Of a stretch of 64,000 bases of DNA, positions 22,456 through 34,150 are shown piece after piece. Positions within the stretch are counted from its first letter, which is position 1; each line of letters begins with the position of its first letter. The stretch is from Brachionus rotundiformis. Its lineage: Eukaryota > Rotifera > Eurotatoria > Ploima > Brachionidae. Under the pieces are notes generated by a model. The model searched no databases and had not been told where the DNA came from. It saw nothing but the letters and a program-made list of their open reading frames with translations. Location of the stretch: assembly GCA_016802295.1 (NCBI GenBank), contig JAESIW010000137.1, positions 983,318-1,047,317 of the forward strand. Reading direction: 5' to 3'. A program made the position numbers and the translations under genes.

Positions 22456-22626
22456 ATGGATTGGGAGGGTCTAATAATTGGTGTTAGTATTGTAATATTC
22501 ATTGTTGGTATAATAATCTCTGCATCGTACATCAACCAAACAACGCCGAACATACTAACCGGAGTTTTGTGTGTGTGTGGTCCAGTTCTGACCGGTCTGG
22601 GAATATTCTACGAACTCAAAGACTAG
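22456..22626 (+). CDS. Small two-pass membrane protein, 56 residues
   Basis: A single-exon ORF beginning in a good context (GACAATGG). It encodes MDWEGLIIGVSIVIFIVGII, then ASYINQTTPNILTG, a second hydrophobic segment (VLCVCGPVLTGLGIFY) and ELKD. Predicted topology is two helices joined by a short polar loop, with acidic residues at both ends. The ORF is too short for usual ORF cut-offs but is clearly less AT-rich than its flanks and has a protein-like composition. I do not recognise the family; small integral membrane proteins (SMIM or TMEM type) are plausible relatives. It lies 174 bp upstream of COA6 on the same strand, so co-transcription is possible. Confidence 0.65.
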   Translation: MDWEGLIIGVSIVIFIVGIIISASYINQTTPNILTGVLCVCGPVLTGLGIFYELKD

Positions 22627-22800
22627 AAAACAAAAAGGCTGTGTGGTGTCGAAAGTTTCTTTACAAAATTTCGCTAGGCAAAACACGGCTATATGCACCA
22701 AGCTAATTTTAAATTATATAATTTGAAATTTTTCATTATTTGAGATTTTTTTAATTAATTTAAATAAATAAAATTTTCTAATAAAAAAATAAATCTTAAT

Positions 22801-23138
22801 ATGAGCGCTGATATTCGAAGTAAAGAGGGAAGAGAACAGTGTTGGCAGTCAAGAGATGCGTACTGGAAGTGCTTGGACATGAATGGCGAGGAGCAAAAAA
22901 AATGCCAAAATGAAAGAGAAAGATTTGAAAGAGACTGTTCCAAGACTTGGGTAATTTGAATTGGTATTTTTTATTCATAATATGCAATTGAAAATTTTAT
23001 AAAAATATTTTTGGTAATTTTTGTTCCAAGGTTAAACACTTTGACAGGAGACGAGAATACTTAAAGTTCAAAAATGTGATCGACTCAGGTGATAAAGACG
23101 TAATTGACGACTTTCTCAAGAACAAATATCATAAATAA
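22801..23138 (+). CDS. COA6: Cytochrome c oxidase assembly factor 6
   Basis: COA6 is an intermembrane-space CHCH-type protein that helps deliver copper to COX2 during complex IV assembly. Two exons (22801-22950, 23031-23138) give 85 residues. The twin cysteine motif is diagnostic: Cys14-x9-Cys24 and Cys35-x10-Cys46, the unusual CX9C/CX10C pair of COA6. REQCWQSRDAYWKCLD precedes it, and W-x-KHFDRRREYLKFK follows across the intron junction (human WIKYFDKRRDYLKFK). As expected for oxidative-folding import substrates, there is no N-terminal presequence. Confidence 0.95.
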
Positions 23139-23809
23139 AAAAAATCTTAAAAATTTATTAAACTTGTCAATTTTTAATAAAAATATTTTCAAAATCAGTC
23201 TTTATAATTTGATTTAATTAAGCAATTAGATAAGACACTCAATTAGAGAATTTAATTGAAATTAAAACTGACGATTGACAATAGATAACTTATTTTGCCT
23301 TGATGACACATTAAATTGGATTAATCTCTAGCTTATCAACTATTGCCAAATAGCCACTGTGATATAAGAGCAAAACAATTTCTCTTAGAAAATCAAATTT
23401 TATATTATTATAAATATTAAAAAAATATAAATGCGTCAAAGATAAAAAACTTAGCGTGACAAAGTCAACACCTTAGGCCAAGTGTTTGTAGAATATGGCA
23501 CTGGAAAAGAAAAAACACAGTTTTTTAGGCTTTAGCAAATCTTGAAATAAAATAATCACTACGAAAAAACGCTAGGCAAAAATCCGAGATCAAACGTTAA
23601 TCTATAATTTAATTATCTAATTATAGAGATAATCATGTTTTAGAGATCTTTGTTTGTAAAACATCACGCTTGACCACTCGAAGCCTTTTTATAATTTCTA
23701 ATATATAAAAAGAACTGATATTAAGTTTAGTTATTTTTAAAAATTAATTATTTAAAATATTTTAAGATAAATATAAAAAAAAATCAAATCTTTAATTGTA
23801 AAACAAAAG
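23139..23809. other. Intergenic upstream of the T-box gene
   Basis: AT-rich spacer of 671 bp, presumably holding the T-box gene promoter. No motif stands out. Confidence 0.5.
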
Positions 23810-25288
23810 ATGTTCAATCCATACTGTTACACTGCCAACAACCTCTATTATCCAAACTATGCGATTGAGACATCTTTCACCGCCAATGCAAGCTCTAGTA
23901 CCAGCGGCATATCCAGCTTTAATGCAAGCAGTCTAAATGACAATTATCTAAACACCTATTACAACTTATCTAACTCGAGTGATGAAAACACGTCAATAAC
24001 CCCGACCACATCCCAAGTTTTGCCAATTAAGACCGAATTGTTTCCATACAATCAGCCAGAGGCTCGATCTAGCAGTGTTTGCAGCGATTTGGGATCAGAC
24101 AACGACTCGATAACCCAAGCCACTAGTACACCTACTTACCAGCGCTACCTACCTACAAATTATTCTTATTACCAAGCCCAATATGGCTACAATTATTATC
24201 CAAATGAGCAATTTTATGCTTCAAGTCTAGCTTATCAACCAGTGGACAATTACAGCTATGAAGTTCCAGGAAACAGTCAATCGAATGCAAACGAAAACAG
24301 AGATGTGCTGAAAGAACAAAGTTCAAATTCAAATTCTCCATTGATTGAAAACAAAAGTTTAAAAACATGTGAAGATAAAAAAGATAAAGTTCCAAAGCAT
24401 GCCAAAAATTTGGATGGACAGACAATCAATTGTAACGATATTAATTTCAAATATCCAAGCAGCGCCATCTCCAATCCGAATATACAAGTTACATTGCAAG
24501 ATAATGCCCTATGGAATCAGTTTAAAAAAATTGGCACCGAGATGATAATAACCAAGACTGGTAGACGCATGTTTCCCTCTATCAGAGTTAAAGTGTCTGG
24601 CCTAAACCCCACATCCAAGTACATCATGTTTATTGATGTGATTCCATTTGATGATAATAGATACAGATATCAGAATGCCGAGTGGACAGTGACTGGTAAA
24701 TCGGAGCCTCATTTCGCAGGTCTGGCTTATTTGCACCCAGATTCCCCGATGAGTGGTGCCAATTGGATGAAAGAGATCATTTCTTTTCACAAACTTAAAT
24801 TAACAAATAATCAATGTGACAAAAATGGGCTGGTGAGTGATCCAAAAAATGATTAAATTAAAATATTTGAAATTTAATAAAATTTATTTTTAAAGATAAT
24901 TTTAAATTCAATGCACAAGTATATACCGAGATTGCACATAGTCGAAGAGGGAAAAGCTATAAATACATTCATTTTTGATGAAACTATCTTCATGGCTGTT
25001 ACTTCATACCAAAACGAAGCTGTAAGTTTGGAACATATTCAAAAAATAATCGTTTATTTATTTTATTAATTTTCAAGATAACAAAATTGAAAATAAACAA
25101 TAATCCATTTGCCAAAGGATTCAGAGAAATGGGAAATAGAAAGTAAAATAATTTAATTATTTTAAAAATTTTTAATTAATATTTTAATTTTTGATAGAGA
25201 TTATAAAAAAAGAAACTATGATGAGAATACGGCCGATTACGAACAATACAAACGTGATAGATTGGAATCATATGGTGTTTATCACTAA
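23810..25288 (+). CDS. T-box transcription factor with C-terminal DNA-binding domain
   Basis: A nuclear sequence-specific transcription factor of the T-box family. Four exons (23810-24832, 24896-25021, 25078-25142, 25198-25288) encode 434 residues. Residues 1-220 form a low-complexity activation-type region rich in Ser, Asn and Tyr (YSYYQAQYGYNYYPNEQ). The T-box spans about 225-400 with the hallmark motifs LWNQFKKIGTEMIITKTGRR, GLNPTSKYI, HPDSPMSGANWM, KLKLTNN, ILNSMHKYIPRLHIV, AVTSYQN and NPFAKGFRE. KVSGLNPTSKYI and VTGK favour the Tbx2/3/4/5/6 side over Brachyury, but the domain is divergent and I assign no orthologue. Only about 34 residues follow the domain, and the variable loop before the FxETxF motif is very short. 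Introns fall inside the T-box. In most animals the domain is central or N-terminal, so a missing 3' exon is possible, though a stop closes the frame. Confidence 0.95.
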
Positions 25289-28200
25289 ACTAAAAATGAA
25301 AATAAGCTACGCGAACGAGTTGTACATTTTAAATATTTATAAAGTTTTGTAATTTTAATATATTTTTTTTTATTATAATTTTTTTTTGATTATTTATTAT
25401 ACAATAAAATTAATATTTAAAAATAATTTTTAATCAATTTTCAAACTTTTTTAGTGTGATAAATGCACCTAAATATCCCATTAGTTATATCAAGTTAAAA
25501 TATATTTTTATTCTTAAGTCAAGAATGTAATTTTTAATAAATATTTAGTTTAGTTTCAGAAGAAAAGTATAAAAATATAAATGAAAATTAATTTTGGTTT
25601 TAAATCAAGATATCTGCCGTTTTCCTAAAAACATAAATTTTAGATAATTTTCTAAACAATTTTATATTTTTGATCCAAATTTTAACACTGAAGCAATATT
25701 TTAATACAAAAATTTAAAGCTGAGAATGTAGCTTCAGTTCTATTGTCATCTGTCCGACTTTGATTGAAGATGTCAAGTCTATCTTTCATCTGTTTATTAT
25801 CACCTTTAACTAAATAGGAATCTAAAATGTCATTTGACGATATCTTTACTCTCAATGTATTTTTTATTAATGAAATCATGATCCATTTTTATTTTCTGGA
25901 ATATGCCATGAGCTCTAGGTGAAATTTAGACAAGAGGAGCAAATTGTTTGGCTGTGGTTCTTAATTTAGGAAATGACACATTTACAAACAAGGATAACTC
26001 ATGGAACAAATATTAAAAAGTATTGTTGAAGACCCAGTAAGCTTAAAAATTCAAGAAATCAAGAAAATGCTCAAGATGAAAACCAGATTAGTCAAAAAGC
26101 AATCAAAAAGCAAATATTTCCCAATACTAGGAAAGAATCGGATTTAATATTATTACCACAAATGAAACCAAGTCTAGCTGTTGGAGCACTTTTAGTAATA
26201 ATGGATGAAAAGAAAACCTATTTACTTTTCTGGTACTTTTTGAGTCTTCGAACTGAATGCTTGTAAGACCAACACCCAGACAACTTTATTACAATCCCTA
26301 AATAAAAGAAATTCGAACCAAATTTCGAATTTTGCCTAAAATTTAAATTCAGGCATTTTAGAAATTGTTAAACATACCTAAATTTTTATATTTGCTTGGC
26401 CAGTTTGCCAGAAGCTGGCCACATTTGTGAGAATATTTTAAGATTGGTCAATTTAATATTCGGATTTGTAAGCTGAATTGACAAAATTAGCTGGTTCAGG
26501 ATAAATTTTTAAACTGTATCGAATTTGACCAAAAAATGACTGAAACCATTTTAATAATAATTACAAAATATTTAATGATTTAACTGTAATAATTTTTTTT
26601 TATCATTAATAATGAACAATTTTATTAGATTTTTTTTGTTTTTTATTTTTTTTTTCGACGCATAAAAATCTTAAGGTTTTTATTGAGGCAAAATGAAATT
26701 TATGAAAAAGCTTAACTGTAAACATGTTAAAATTAAATCGATAAAATTTGCCAAGATACATTTTTCAATATGTTAAATATAATCATATTGATTGGTATGT
26801 AGTATTAGATTAAAAACTCGCTGAATAAAAATGTGTCTCATCGTGGTATAAGCAGCAATATTCTAGAAAATATGAAAATGAATAAAAATCATTCTGTGTT
26901 TAAAATTAACAACAAAATAATTATTTTCACATTTTGTTAATAAATTTAACTAATAAAAAATGATGAAGATTTATTGTTCTCAATTTAACCTGTCACATGA
27001 CAAAAAAGAACAACAAGTAGGCCAAGAAAAAAAAATTGGTTGGTCCAATTTATCTTTCACATTTTGTTTCGAGTTAAAAGTTATAGATAAAATATGAGTT
27101 ATTTTTAATTGCCTTAAATTTGTGTTGAATTTTATCTATGAAAATTTATTGAACTTTTTAACTATCTGTTATAAGTGTAGAATAATCATCTTATCTTTTA
27201 GCACGGTCATTAATAATGCTAAAAAGAGGACTAGCTGTCAAGTAGTTTGTAGCTGTGCATGTACCAAGTTCAAAGTACTTTAAAGAAGAGATAATAATCT
27301 TAAGTTAGTACTTTTTGGAATTGCAAGAACCAACCACTATTTTAAATATTTTAAATTATTTATTTATTTAAACAAGTCTGTAAATAATTGATTATTTGAT
27401 ACCATTTTTTAATAAGCCTCTATCCATTTAAATCTTTTTACATGGCAGAATTTAAACTTACAACATATAACCGCTTTTTTTTTTTTAAATTTTGACAATT
27501 ATCTTATCTTGTAATTAATTTATTTTTAATAAAAAATATTTTAATATTAAATTATTAAATCTTAACGTAACCATTCTACTTAATACTTGTTAGCTGATAT
27601 GAGAAATTTTAAGTTTGGAACGCGCGGTCAGCTAACCAGTTCAATTTTTTGCGCATAAACTGACCAGCTTTTTGGCGGGCGGTATTTTAGCCGCCAAATG
27701 GACTGGTTTCCACAAAAAAAAATTATCTCTTTTTATAAAAATCATTTTAATATAGGTATAACTAGACAAAATGTAAGATAAAGTTCAACTCTCAAAAATA
27801 AACTAATCTTTTCTTTTTCATGATCTTTACCAGAGTGTACTCAAGACCTTTAAAGTGTTGGTCTTTGAAAATAAAAGCTAAAAGCTTTATTACCGTCGCT
27901 ATTAAGTCATAATTTTTTAAAGATTAGAAAAGATCAAGTAGGTTTTCCGAGTCCTAGAATCTGAATTCATAAATAATTTTTATAATAAAACACTAAATTA
28001 TATAGAAACATATCGACCATTTTTTTATCAAATTAAGTCAAACTACCAGCTTAGATTAAGAGTATTGTTGCTATGCTTGAACTAAAAGTAGCCTTTTAGA
28101 ATATAAAAATAATTCAATTTATTTAATTATTAATTGTAGTGAATATTTTCCAAGTCTGTGTTTTTAAACAAATGCTAATTAATTTTTCGAGGTTGCTAAT

Positions 28201-29162
28201 AGTTGCTTTATAACCAGAAATATAGATACCAAAACAATCGATTTTACTTATTTTCTTATTTCAAAAATAGTTAAATAGTTTCGACTAGCAACAATAGAAT
28301 GACAACTAGCTGCTTTTAATTTAATAGTCATAGTTTTATTAAGTTAAATAAAGAGAATAGAGAAATATGTGTACCAAATAGTCTGGAAGTGCTTTCCAGC
28401 CTAGCTTTAAAGTATTTTATCAGCTCCGATTTTTATGTACTCAGTGTAATTAGGATAAGAAAATTTGCTTTATTGTCTCGTCATTGATATTTTATTGATC
28501 CATTTATCTAAGTCTCAAGTGTCATATAGAAATTAGATGGCTCATTAAATTTAGGTCAATCAGCTGTTTTAAGAGCTGATATAAAATACTATCGCCTTTG
28601 GTAAATTTTCCTATTAAAGTTATCATTTTATTTGACTAAAAAGCTTGTCCAAATAGCACCAAACCGACCTCTCTATTTAAAACCTATTATTTATTTTTGC
28701 TTTTAAAATTGGTTCGGTTGATGTACAAAAAATTTGTCTCTATATTAAAAATTTAAATAAAATTTAATCTAAAGAGTTTTTTTATTTTATTATTTGCTAT
28801 TGTTTTGGATGGTAAGTCATAATTAAGAATCTTAAGAACCATGCAGATTTTTATTTTTTACCAATTTTGTTATAAAAGAGCTTAAATTGTGTGTAAGTGA
28901 GTGAATCATTGTTTTTTTTAGCTTTAATTCAAATAATTTCTCATAATTTTTGCTCATAATTTTAAATATTTTATTATTATTATTATTATTATTTTTTTAT
29001 ATTTATGACTATTTGAATAAAATATAGTTTTAAAGCTTAGAATTTGCACAAAATTGTTGTTTTTCTTATGTGAATTGTTTTCTTCAAGCAAATTATTCAT
29101 TTTCGTTTTTTTAAACTCTTTTTAAATTTAATTTGCCAGTTTGTTTAGACCTTTGGCACAAA
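25289..29162. other. 3.9 kb intergenic region
   Basis: No gene found. Features seen: a less AT-rich island at 27620-27715 with a short hairpin (TTTGGCGG at 27671-27678 pairing with CCGCCAAA at 27691-27698), and an (ATT)n microsatellite near 28975-28998. The region could hold regulatory DNA for the flanking T-box and RNF11 genes, which both point the same way, but nothing specific can be named. Confidence 0.45.
28973..28998. repeat. (ATT)n microsatellite
   Basis: About seven tandem ATT units in the presumed RNF11 upstream region. Confidence 0.8.
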
Positions 29163-29825
29163 ATGGGAAACTGCTTGGATCGATCCATGAGCTCGTCCTC
29201 CGAAGACTCGGAGGAAGCACCTGCCGAGCCAAGACACCATAGGCAAAGACGCAGGACACGAGGCAGTGGTTCAAATCGGTATGTCCAGTTGATAGATTCG
29301 AGCCATTCGTTCAGTCCGAGCCTGATGAATCCAAGCGGAATGCTTATGACGCGCAGGGAGCGCAGTTTTAACTCTTTCAGTGGCGTGGACTCGTCTCGGT
29401 CCAGCGAAGAGCCTGCGTTTTCCTCCTCTCTGCCCAACCAGCCATTCAGCTTGCCCTCATCTCAGCAAGTCTACTATCTATCTCCTCATGTACAGCGAAC
29501 TGCTGATCAATTGACCGAGGAGGAACAGATAAAACTGCTTAAACGCAAGGCTTTAATAGACCAGCTACCATGTGGTGACTATGATGAAAATAAAAAGCAT
29601 AAAGAGTAGATTTTGTTTTTAATTTTATTATAAATTAAAAAAAATTAATTAAATTAAAGGTGTGCTATTTGTATGATTGACTTTGAGGTAAAAGAGCGGA
29701 TTAAATACCTGCCGTGTATGCATACGTTTCATGAGTCGTGCATAGACGCCTGGCTGATCAGGTCTTTGATGTGTCCATGTTGTATGGAACCTGTAGACGC
29801 CGGCCTCTTGTCAGCGTTTGAATGA
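29163..29825 (+). CDS. RNF11: RING-H2 E3 ligase RNF11
   Basis: RNF11 is a membrane-tethered E3 ligase adaptor working with NEDD4-family ligases, A20 and endosomal sorting. Two exons (29163-29605, 29660-29825) encode 202 residues (human 154). The start is placed at MGNC, which gives an N-myristoylation/palmitoylation signal, rather than an upstream in-frame start 30 bp earlier. Residues 110-135 hold TADQLTEEEQIKLLKRKALI, matching the conserved LTEEEQIRIAQR block. The RING-H2 is CAICMIDF...PCMHTFHESCIDAWLIRS...CPCC, followed by MEPVDAGLLSAFE (human MEPVDAALLSSYE). The intron splits the Glu just before the first zinc-binding Cys. The N-terminal region is Ser/Arg-rich and longer than in vertebrates, and I do not see the usual PPxY motif that recruits WW-domain ligases. 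Confidence 0.96.
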
Positions 29826-30874
29826 TAGTCAAGATTTTTTTTTATTTTGTTAAAAAGATAATGTTTATTTTTATCGAAAGTTATGATTTTGCTGAAATTT
29901 TTTTTCAAAAATGGAAATGTCAAGTCATTTACCCATGTCACAAATTTTCAATATTTGTAATTTATAAATGGTGTATATATTTTAGATAATATTGGTTAAT
30001 TAACTGCACAGGGTTCTTGTAAATACCAACATTTTCTTCACTTAAAAACAAGATGCTTTTTTATAGGCAGCATATTTAAGCCCTCATATGAAATTCAGAT
30101 CTTGAAAATTAACTATATTTTGTATAATATTTATGTTTTTTTTTAAATAAAAAAAATATTTTTTTTCTAAATTTTATCTATTTTTAAATAATTTTTTCAT
30201 TATGATAAAAAATTGAGAATAAGTCTGATTGATGAGTCTGGAACTCTAGTTCGGGTTCAAATGAAATAGACAAAATTTATTGATTAAATTGATTTAGTTA
30301 TTTTTTATTTTTGATAAAATAGTCGAGAGCTTTTAAAATCATATTTATTACTTTTAAATTTTATAATTAAATGAATGAAGTTTAAAATCTCATTAAAAAT
30401 TAATTCTTTTTTTTTGCTATCGGATTACCATTAAATGCAATAAGAACCATTTTTATTTGGTACCAAAGAACAGAAAAAATTTTTCTGAAGATTAAAAAAA
30501 GTTTAGTTCGTTTTTAAGTTGTCTTATCTCGTTCAGAAAGGAAATTATTCCAATACAAGATAAACAAATGATCTGTTTTATTTGATTATTTTCATTTATT
30601 TATTAAAATTTCTTAAAAAACTAATAAAATAATCTAATTTTTACTTAATGATAGAAACCATTTAAGTTAAAATTTAACCAAATTAAATCTTCGAAGCCTG
30701 AGTTTATTTGAGAAAATTTATGTTAAAAAAAATTTTTATTTGTAAAATAGGGTTTTGGAAAAAAGATAACTTTATTTCAAAACTTAAAAAACCTTTTTAA
30801 TATTAAATTTTTCATAGATAAAAGATAAATCTAAGATAAATTTTTCTATTAAAAATAAAATAAGAGCTGTTAGA
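29826..30874. other. Intergenic, no gene seen
   Basis: RNF11 3'UTR and AT-rich filler up to the target-site duplication of the hAT-like MITE. Nothing recognisable. Confidence 0.5.
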
Positions 30875-30882
30875 AAGTGAAC

Positions 30883-31097
30883 TAAGGGTGGGAAACTGGT
30901 TCGATTTTGAAACCAGTTTTGTATTAAAACGATTATAACACAGGAATAAAAAGAACATTTTCGATCAAAATTTTTTTTCATATAAATTTTATATTTTTCA
31001 ATTAAACAATTAAGAAAAGTTCAATTTTTATATAAAAAAAAAAAATATTTTGTTTTAATTTCATGTTACTCACAATTTAACCGGTTTTCCATCCCTA
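30883..31097. mobile_element. hAT-like MITE, 215 bp
   Basis: Terminal inverted repeats: the left end TAAGGGTGGGAAACTGGTT and the reverse complement of the right end TAGGGATGGAAAACCGGTT resemble hAT transposon ends. They are flanked by an imperfect 8 bp target duplication, AAGTGAAC on the left (30875-30882) and AAGTTTAC on the right (31098-31105), six of eight matching. There is no coding capacity. Confidence 0.7.
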
Positions 31098-31290
31098 AAG
31101 TTTACTATAATGTGAGCATTCTATAGGAAAAACTTATTTAAACTAAGAAAATGACTATAAATTTTCAACAGGCTAAAAAATTCATATTTTTGTTAATTAC
31201 TTGTCACAGCATCATTTTTTATACTTTTATGTTTATGGTCACAAATGTCCATGACCAATTTGGCCTCAACAAATCGGAGGCCAAATATTT

Positions 31291-32173
31291 GAGGGTGAGG
31301 TTGAATGTCAAGCTTAAATCTGTCAAAGTCAAGCAAATTTGTTTTTTATCAGTTTCACCGAGAAAGTCAAGCCAAAAATATCTAAACTGGGAAAATCAAG
31401 CTTAAATTATTTTTTTCTGTTAAAGTCAAGGCAAAAAAAGTGGAAAGCAAGCAAATGAGATTAAAGTCAAGCTTTTTAAATTTTTTTTCATTCAAAAAAA
31501 TTTTTCTTTAAAATAAAGAAATCATTTATCAACCGAGTGAATCATGTTTTTTTGAATGATTTTCTAAAATTTTAAAATTTTTGTGTTTCTGCATGCTTTT
31601 TCAGATGTTTTCTAACATGATTTGTTTAAAAAAATCGAGCTTTTAATCAAATTTAAAATTTTAATACTTATAATTTTAAATGCCAAAAAAAAATATTTGG
31701 AACTTGGTTGAAAAATTTGAAAATGAATCAACTGTTACTAAGTATTTTGAAGAGTTACTAAAAACCCGTAAAACTAAAAGGTGACGAATTTGTAAATAAA
31801 TCAAATAAAAAAAGTAGGGAGATATAGTTTGGCAAAATTTTGTTTAACAAAAGATAATTAGGTCGTTTTATAAAAATAGTTTTTGTTGCTAATTAAATGT
31901 CTTTTAAATAATTAAAAACAATTTTATCCGTTTAAATATGTACTATGTAAAAAAATAAATTTTTTGAAAAAAAGCTTGACTTTAATCTCATTTGCTTGCT
32001 TTCCACTTTTTTTGGCTTGACTTTAACAGAAAAAAATAATTTAAGCTTGATTTTCCCAGTTTAGATATTTTTGGCTTGACTTTCTCGGTGAAACTGATAA
32101 AAAATAATTTGCTTGACTTTAACAGATTTAAGCTTGAATTGACCAGATTTTTGCTTGACATTTCCCTTTACTC
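31291..32173. mobile_element. Foldback element with long TIRs (hAT-like), 883 bp
   Basis: Two long arms, about 31306-31475 and 31971-32160, are near-perfect reverse complements over roughly 165-190 bp; the left arm lacks about 24 bp near its outer end. The arms are built from spaced copies of AAAGTCAAGC. Flanking AATATTTGA on both sides may be the target duplication. Between the arms a short frame at 31680-31784 reads NIWNLVEKFENES...KYFEELLKT, which faintly resembles a BED-finger start of a hAT transposase. Otherwise it is non-coding. Confidence 0.8.
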
Positions 32174-32799
32174 AATATTTGATCTAAAAAAAGACAAGAC
32201 CCGAAGGTTTTGAAAGGTGAACTTTTCCAATACTTTTTGAGGTTATTTCCAAAAAAAATTCACTCGAAAAAAGGAATTTTTTCATTTAAAATATTAATAT
32301 GTTAAAAGTGTTTATTTGTTGAAGTACTAGTAATAAAAATACTGCCACTCTATCGGATCAAATTTCTTTGAACTTGTGGCAGCTATTTCGACTGTTGTCT
32401 AAGCCATTGTTTCTTCATTAACCATGTACTGAGCTTAGCTGCTCCAATTATAAATTAATTTGATTTGTCAAAATATGATATCATTTCATACAGTTTTCCG
32501 CTTCTTCTTAAAGCATTTGTTATCTCTTAAATTATATGGCTGGTTACGAGAACATTTTAAACTATATTCCAAAATTAATAATTTAGTTACTTTTTTTCAA
32601 TATGCTTATTAAGTATCCCTTCACACGTCTAATCTATATTTGAATCTTTTAGATTTTCCATATGTATTTATCTAAAAATATCAAAATAACTAAAATATCT
32701 AAAAATACCATGAACCTATGGAAAACTCTAGATGATGTCTAACCAGTATCATTTAAAACATTTTTAATGAATAAAGTATTTGGAACCCTTCAACAAAAC
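32174..32799. other. Intergenic, no gene seen
   Basis: AT-rich spacer between the foldback element and a LINE fragment. No feature is supportable. Confidence 0.45.
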
Positions 32800-33240
32800 C
32801 TAGCATAAACATCATCGAAAGAGTCTAAAGAAGAGCGATAAAACTTATTCAATGTCTGAAGGAAAGGTCATAGCAAGAAAGGCTAAGGGCTTTAGACTTA
32901 ATGAACTTGGAAGATCGTAGAACAAGAAGAGATCTTATTCAAAATAGTCAACCGTCATGAGAAGATTTACCATAATGAAACGCGTGAGCCTGGCTACAAG
33001 TTTGAATCTGGACTGAACTTGAAGAAAACATAACATGAAACTAGAGAAAGAAATTTGTAAACAAGCTACATCAAGATATAACTTTTTGACCAATAGTGTG
33101 GTTTCAAAGTGCAATGCTTTACCGCAAAGTGTTGTTAACTCAGAGATAGTTAATTGCTTTAAAGCGGGTACTGACAGAGAAGTGTTTGATATTTAACAAA
33201 GAAAGAATCAAAATACTGACACAGCTCTTATAGAGCTAAA
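32800..33240 (+). mobile_element. CR1/jockey-like LINE 3' fragment, decayed
   Basis: The plus strand reads ERV, stop, RRAIKLIQCLKERS, then QERLRALDLMNLEDRRTRRD and LIQ, matching the ERVQRRATKLI...RRxRGDLI block of the RT tail. Further frames carry NETREPGYKFESGLNLKK and, later, CNALPQSVVNSEIVNCFK (the WNxLPxxVVxxxxxxxFK end motif). Several frameshifts and stops are present. Confidence 0.75.
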
Positions 33241-33519
33241 TGGCGGAAGGCATTAGAATACATTTGTATACTGCAGTTTCATAACTACTACTCCCACATA
33301 AATGCTCGGCTTCATGAAACTTTTGGTTGTAATATGCTGTCGGACTATTAACTTGTCTCATAGGTCTCTTGTATTAATATTCTTTCAAATCAATTTATAA
33401 AATTTATAAAATATTGTAACCAGTGACAATTTGGTTAGACATGTTTATATTCTATTAGATGTTAAGTTATTTATAGCTAAAGTAGACAAATAGCTAAGTC
33501 TGTAAACGTGGAAATAGAA

Positions 33520-34150
33520 TTAGTGTAACTAATTACAGACCTGTTTCAATTAGTTTGAAACCATGTATAATTAGTGAGTCCCTCATTAAGGACTAAATGA
33601 TGAAGAACCTTACTGATAGGAACCTCCTTTTAGGCAAACATGGATTTTACCAAAAAAAGCTTGCGTTACTAATTCGCAAGAGAAGTGAAACACTCAAATG
33701 GCGTACTCTTGAAGAAAGACGCTCACAAGATGATCTTATCCAGCTTCACAAGATCCAACACTATCTTGATCAAGTTAATAAATGGCTGTCAACCTCTTGC
33801 TTCAAATGCTCTAGACTGCCTAGTAGGTCGTACCAGACGTGGAAAATTAAAATTGTAAAGGGAGCTTATAAAAAACTATGACGCCATGTATCAATTTTAT
33901 CAATTTTTTTACCAATCGAACTGCCGGGTATTGGAATTTAATTGATGAGGCAACAAGAAAAATAGCCGATGCAAACACTTTTAATTTATCAATTAACTGA
34001 CAGTTATCAATATTATCTTTATTTATACAAATAGAAATCAAAAAGAAATCAATTTATAAAATCGTCAAACAACAGCGCAACAGGCTGTCATAGGCGTTTA
34101 CTGATACTACTGATTGGGATACAACCATCCCTACAGCTCATAAACTACTA
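33520..34150 (+). mobile_element. Internally deleted CR1-like LINE fragment
   Basis: The frame starts with TNYRPVSISLKPCIISESLI, an RT fingers motif, then MMKNLTDRNLLLGKHGFYQK. It jumps directly to RRSQDDLIQLHKIQH, which belongs to the far C-terminal tail. A further piece reads FFTNRTAGYWNLIDEATRKI. The palm catalytic region is therefore deleted and two distant parts are joined. The 3' end carries short CTA-rich repeats near 34140-34165. Confidence 0.75.

Noticed and set aside
23810..25288. Brachyury (T) as the T-box identity
   Set aside because: The domain has VTGK, GLNPTSKYI and FAKGFRE rather than the Brachyury-specific residues, so a specific name was withheld.
31151..31405. 84-codon plus-strand ORF
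   Set aside because: Its second half is the inverted-repeat arm of the foldback element and the first half has no support.
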